Positions 61,925 to 64,000 of a stretch of 64,000 nt of DNA are shown here, one piece after another; the stretch's first letter is position 1, and each line of letters starts with the position of its first letter. This stretch comes from Coccinella septempunctata (taxonomy: Eukaryota > Arthropoda > Insecta > Coleoptera > Coccinellidae), in the NCBI RefSeq assembly GCF_907165205.1, contig NC_058196.1, positions 31,848,501-31,912,500 of the forward strand, in the 5' to 3' direction. The notes under the pieces are model-generated. The model saw nothing but the letters and a program-made list of their open reading frames with translations. It ran no database searches and was not told the DNA's origin. The translations under genes and the position numbers were made by a program.

Positions 61925-63290
61925 TCTTTTGGGTCGATTTTTTGAGTCGAAAAAAAGGCAAGTGTTCGACCCCACTAAAATCACTTATTTGCACCTCTGT
62001 CTAAAATGGAAAAAAAAATTTTTTCTCCTAAACAGTGTCAGATATTCGAAATTTTGGTATGAAAATATAGGTTTTCGAACACGCTGAATCTATTGCGAGT
62101 AATTTCGAAAGCCTATCTCCCTTCGTTTAGATTTTCATCTTGGAAATGGCATTTTTAAAAATTGCAATTTTCAATCTGCGATATCTCCTGTTATATTCCT
62201 CCGATCCAATTAAGATTTTCGGTTATATAATCAGCGATACCAAGGCTTCAACTCTAGCACAAAAACTCGATTTCCTTATCTCGATTTTTTGGGTCAAAAA
62301 TGAGCAAGGGGTCAGACCCCCCAAAAATGGCATATTTGCACTCCTGTGTCAAAATCAGTGCTTCTATTACTATCCTAGGATATGGAGTGCATAGAATTTG
62401 TTCCGAAGATTGTAGGAAACGAAACAGTTGATGCTTCAATAGAGAATTGCACTGCAGAGAGCTCTTCGAAGTCAACTCGAAAATGAAAAGTGGAAAAACA
62501 AAAAAAATTATTTTCTCCTGAACAGTTTCAGATATTCAAAATTTTGGTATGAAAATATAGGTTTTCGAACACGCTGAATCTATTGCCAGTAATTTCGAAA
62601 GCCTATCTCCCTTCGTTTAAATTTTCATCTTGGAAATGGCATTTTTCAAAAATTGCAAATTTTAATCTGCGATATCTCCTGTTATATTCCTCCGATCCAA
62701 TTAAGATTTTCGGTTATATAATCAGAAATTCCTAGACTTCAACCCTAGCACAAAAACTCGATTTCGAAAATCTCGATTTTCTGGGTAAAACATGAGCAAG
62801 AAGGGGTTAGACCCCCCTAAAATGAACTATTTGCTACTCTGTGTAAAAATCAGGATGTTCTATTACTATCCTAGTATATGGTGAGCATAGAATTTGTTCC
62901 GAAGATTGTATAAAACCAACTAGTTGATGCCTCAATAGAGAATTGCACTCCAGAGAGCTCTTCGAAGTCAACTCAAATGAAAGAATAGTGGAAAAATAAA
63001 AAAAATTATTTTCTCCTTAACAGGGCCACATATTTGAAATTTTGGTATGAAAATAAAGGTTTTCAAACACGCTGAATCTATTGCGAACAATTTCGAAAGC
63101 TTGTCTCCCTTCGTTAAGATTTTCATCTTCGAAATGGTATTTTTCAAAAATTGCAATTTTCAATCTGCGATATCTCCTGTTATATTCGTGTGATCCGATT
63201 GGGATTTCCGGTTCTATAATCAGCATTGCATAGGCTTTCATCCTACTACTAAAAATCGATTTCGAAAATCTGGCTCAAATAAAAAATCTT
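61925..63290 (+). repeat. Tandem repeat of about 495 bp, nearly 3 copies
   Basis: The marker TTTTCTCCTAAACAGTGTCA at about 62020 recurs with changes at about 62512 and 63010. Between them the order of GAACACGCTGAATCTATTGC, CTGCGATATCTCCTGTTATA and CAAAAACTCGATTTC is kept. A partial unit precedes the first copy (from about 61925). No coding content. Confidence 0.85.
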
Positions 63291-63819
63291 CAATATTCAA
63301 AAAAGGGGATAAACCAGATATTACAAATAAACATCATACAAAATCACAGGCATAGGACTAAACTTTCCATAAAAAATGACATCATATCGTAGATTTTTTT
63401 TTCTCAACGCACACAACAACAAGGCGTCCTCAAAGGACCATTGTTGAAATTTAACAAGAAACATTTCCGAACTGAACGAAATTACAGACCTCACCCCCGT
63501 GCCCCCAAAGACGCCCGCGGCGATGTTTGATAGGAAATGTAAATGAAGTCCTGGTGGCCTGCAGCTATGTGTCCAACGCACTCCCGATCCACCCTCCTCT
63601 GCCAATTTCTAACCCCCCTTGATTTACGTGTGGCGCCCCTCACAATTTTCTTTCGGCCGTGTCGCAACAAGGGTAGCATACAAACGACGTTCGCCCGGTA
63701 TTTGTAGATGATGAGGGCGATTAAAACGATTAACTGGTTGATTGGAGCCGGTTAGGCGGTCTTTACTTTTCTTTATGCCATGACATCAATCACGGTTTTT
63801 TCCGAGCACCGAGGTAGAC

Positions 63820-64000
63820 AACATTTTGAGATTTATTTCTAGAAGGGTTGCTCTTTCAGATTCCAAAAAGATGGAACCAATGAAATAATCGTCAAGACTG
63901 AATGGCCACATCGATCTACATGAAATTTTCAGGTTCATAACTACAAGAGTTGCTCTTTCAGAATATGTACAACATTTCCATCTACGGTTAGTTATATTGA
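63820..64000 (-). repeat. Inverted, diverged monomers of the 175-bp satellite
   Basis: AAGAGTTGCTCTTTCAGAAT near 63946 and AGAAGGGTTGCTCTTTCAGA near 63842 are the reverse complement of the satellite phrase ATTCTGAAAGAGCAACTCTT, with CGTCAAGACTGAA in the expected place between them. The array may continue beyond the window. Confidence 0.75.

Overview
This window is AT-rich nuclear DNA from an insect, most likely a beetle. The evidence is: short GT-AG introns (often 50-70 bp); an odorant receptor and a divergent ionotropic receptor of insect type; a cuticular elastomer with resilin-style repeats; three insect-type alpha-amylases; and mariner copies plus many hairpin (MITE-like) repeats. The order Coleoptera is inferred from the look of the amylases and the odorant receptor. 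I could not run a search to confirm it.

Layout. 1-7.1 kb is gene-poor and holds two inverted-repeat elements. 7.1-8.5 kb is an arrestin-domain (ARRDC-type) gene and 8.9-9.8 kb is the autophagy gene ATG5, with perfect bZIP sites in the gap between them. 10.3-11.3 kb holds diverged satellite-related repeats, and 11.5-12 kb a CpG-rich block with a perfect CRE. 14.0-18.5 kb is the high-affinity choline transporter (CHT1, SLC5A7 type), whose third intron carries a 7-bp minisatellite. 20.0-23.8 kb on the minus strand is a pro-resilin-like protein, tail-to-tail with CHT1. 24.7-26.8 kb is a 12-copy array of a 175-bp satellite. 29.8-30.7 kb is a dead mariner. 33.9-37.0, 38.0-41.3 and 43.3-49.4 kb are three alpha-amylase genes in a tandem head-to-tail cluster. 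52.1-54.3 kb on the minus strand is a divergent ionotropic receptor. 58-64 kb appears gene-free and holds tandem repeats, a 1.17-kb palindrome and a CpG island.

The most striking region is the amylase cluster. The second and third genes and their flanks form a tandem segmental duplication (about 37.37-42.69 and 42.69-51.64 kb). The two units have since diverged by large insertions. The second gene has a near-complete mariner in its last intron, and the third keeps a roughly 95-bp scar of the same element at the same place. The third gene also gained about 1.3 kb of simple-sequence satellite in intron 1 and, in intron 4, a complete six-exon odorant receptor gene (368 codons, all frames and splice sites consistent, own poly(A) signal) on the same strand. 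Digestive enzymes, an odorant receptor and an ionotropic receptor therefore lie within about 20 kb. Any functional link between them is inference only.

All gene models were spliced by eye from reading frames and splice consensus. Coding lengths come out as whole codons for all models: ARRDC 325 aa, ATG5 263, CHT1 592, resilin-like 543, amylases 483/489/489, OR 368 and IR 555.
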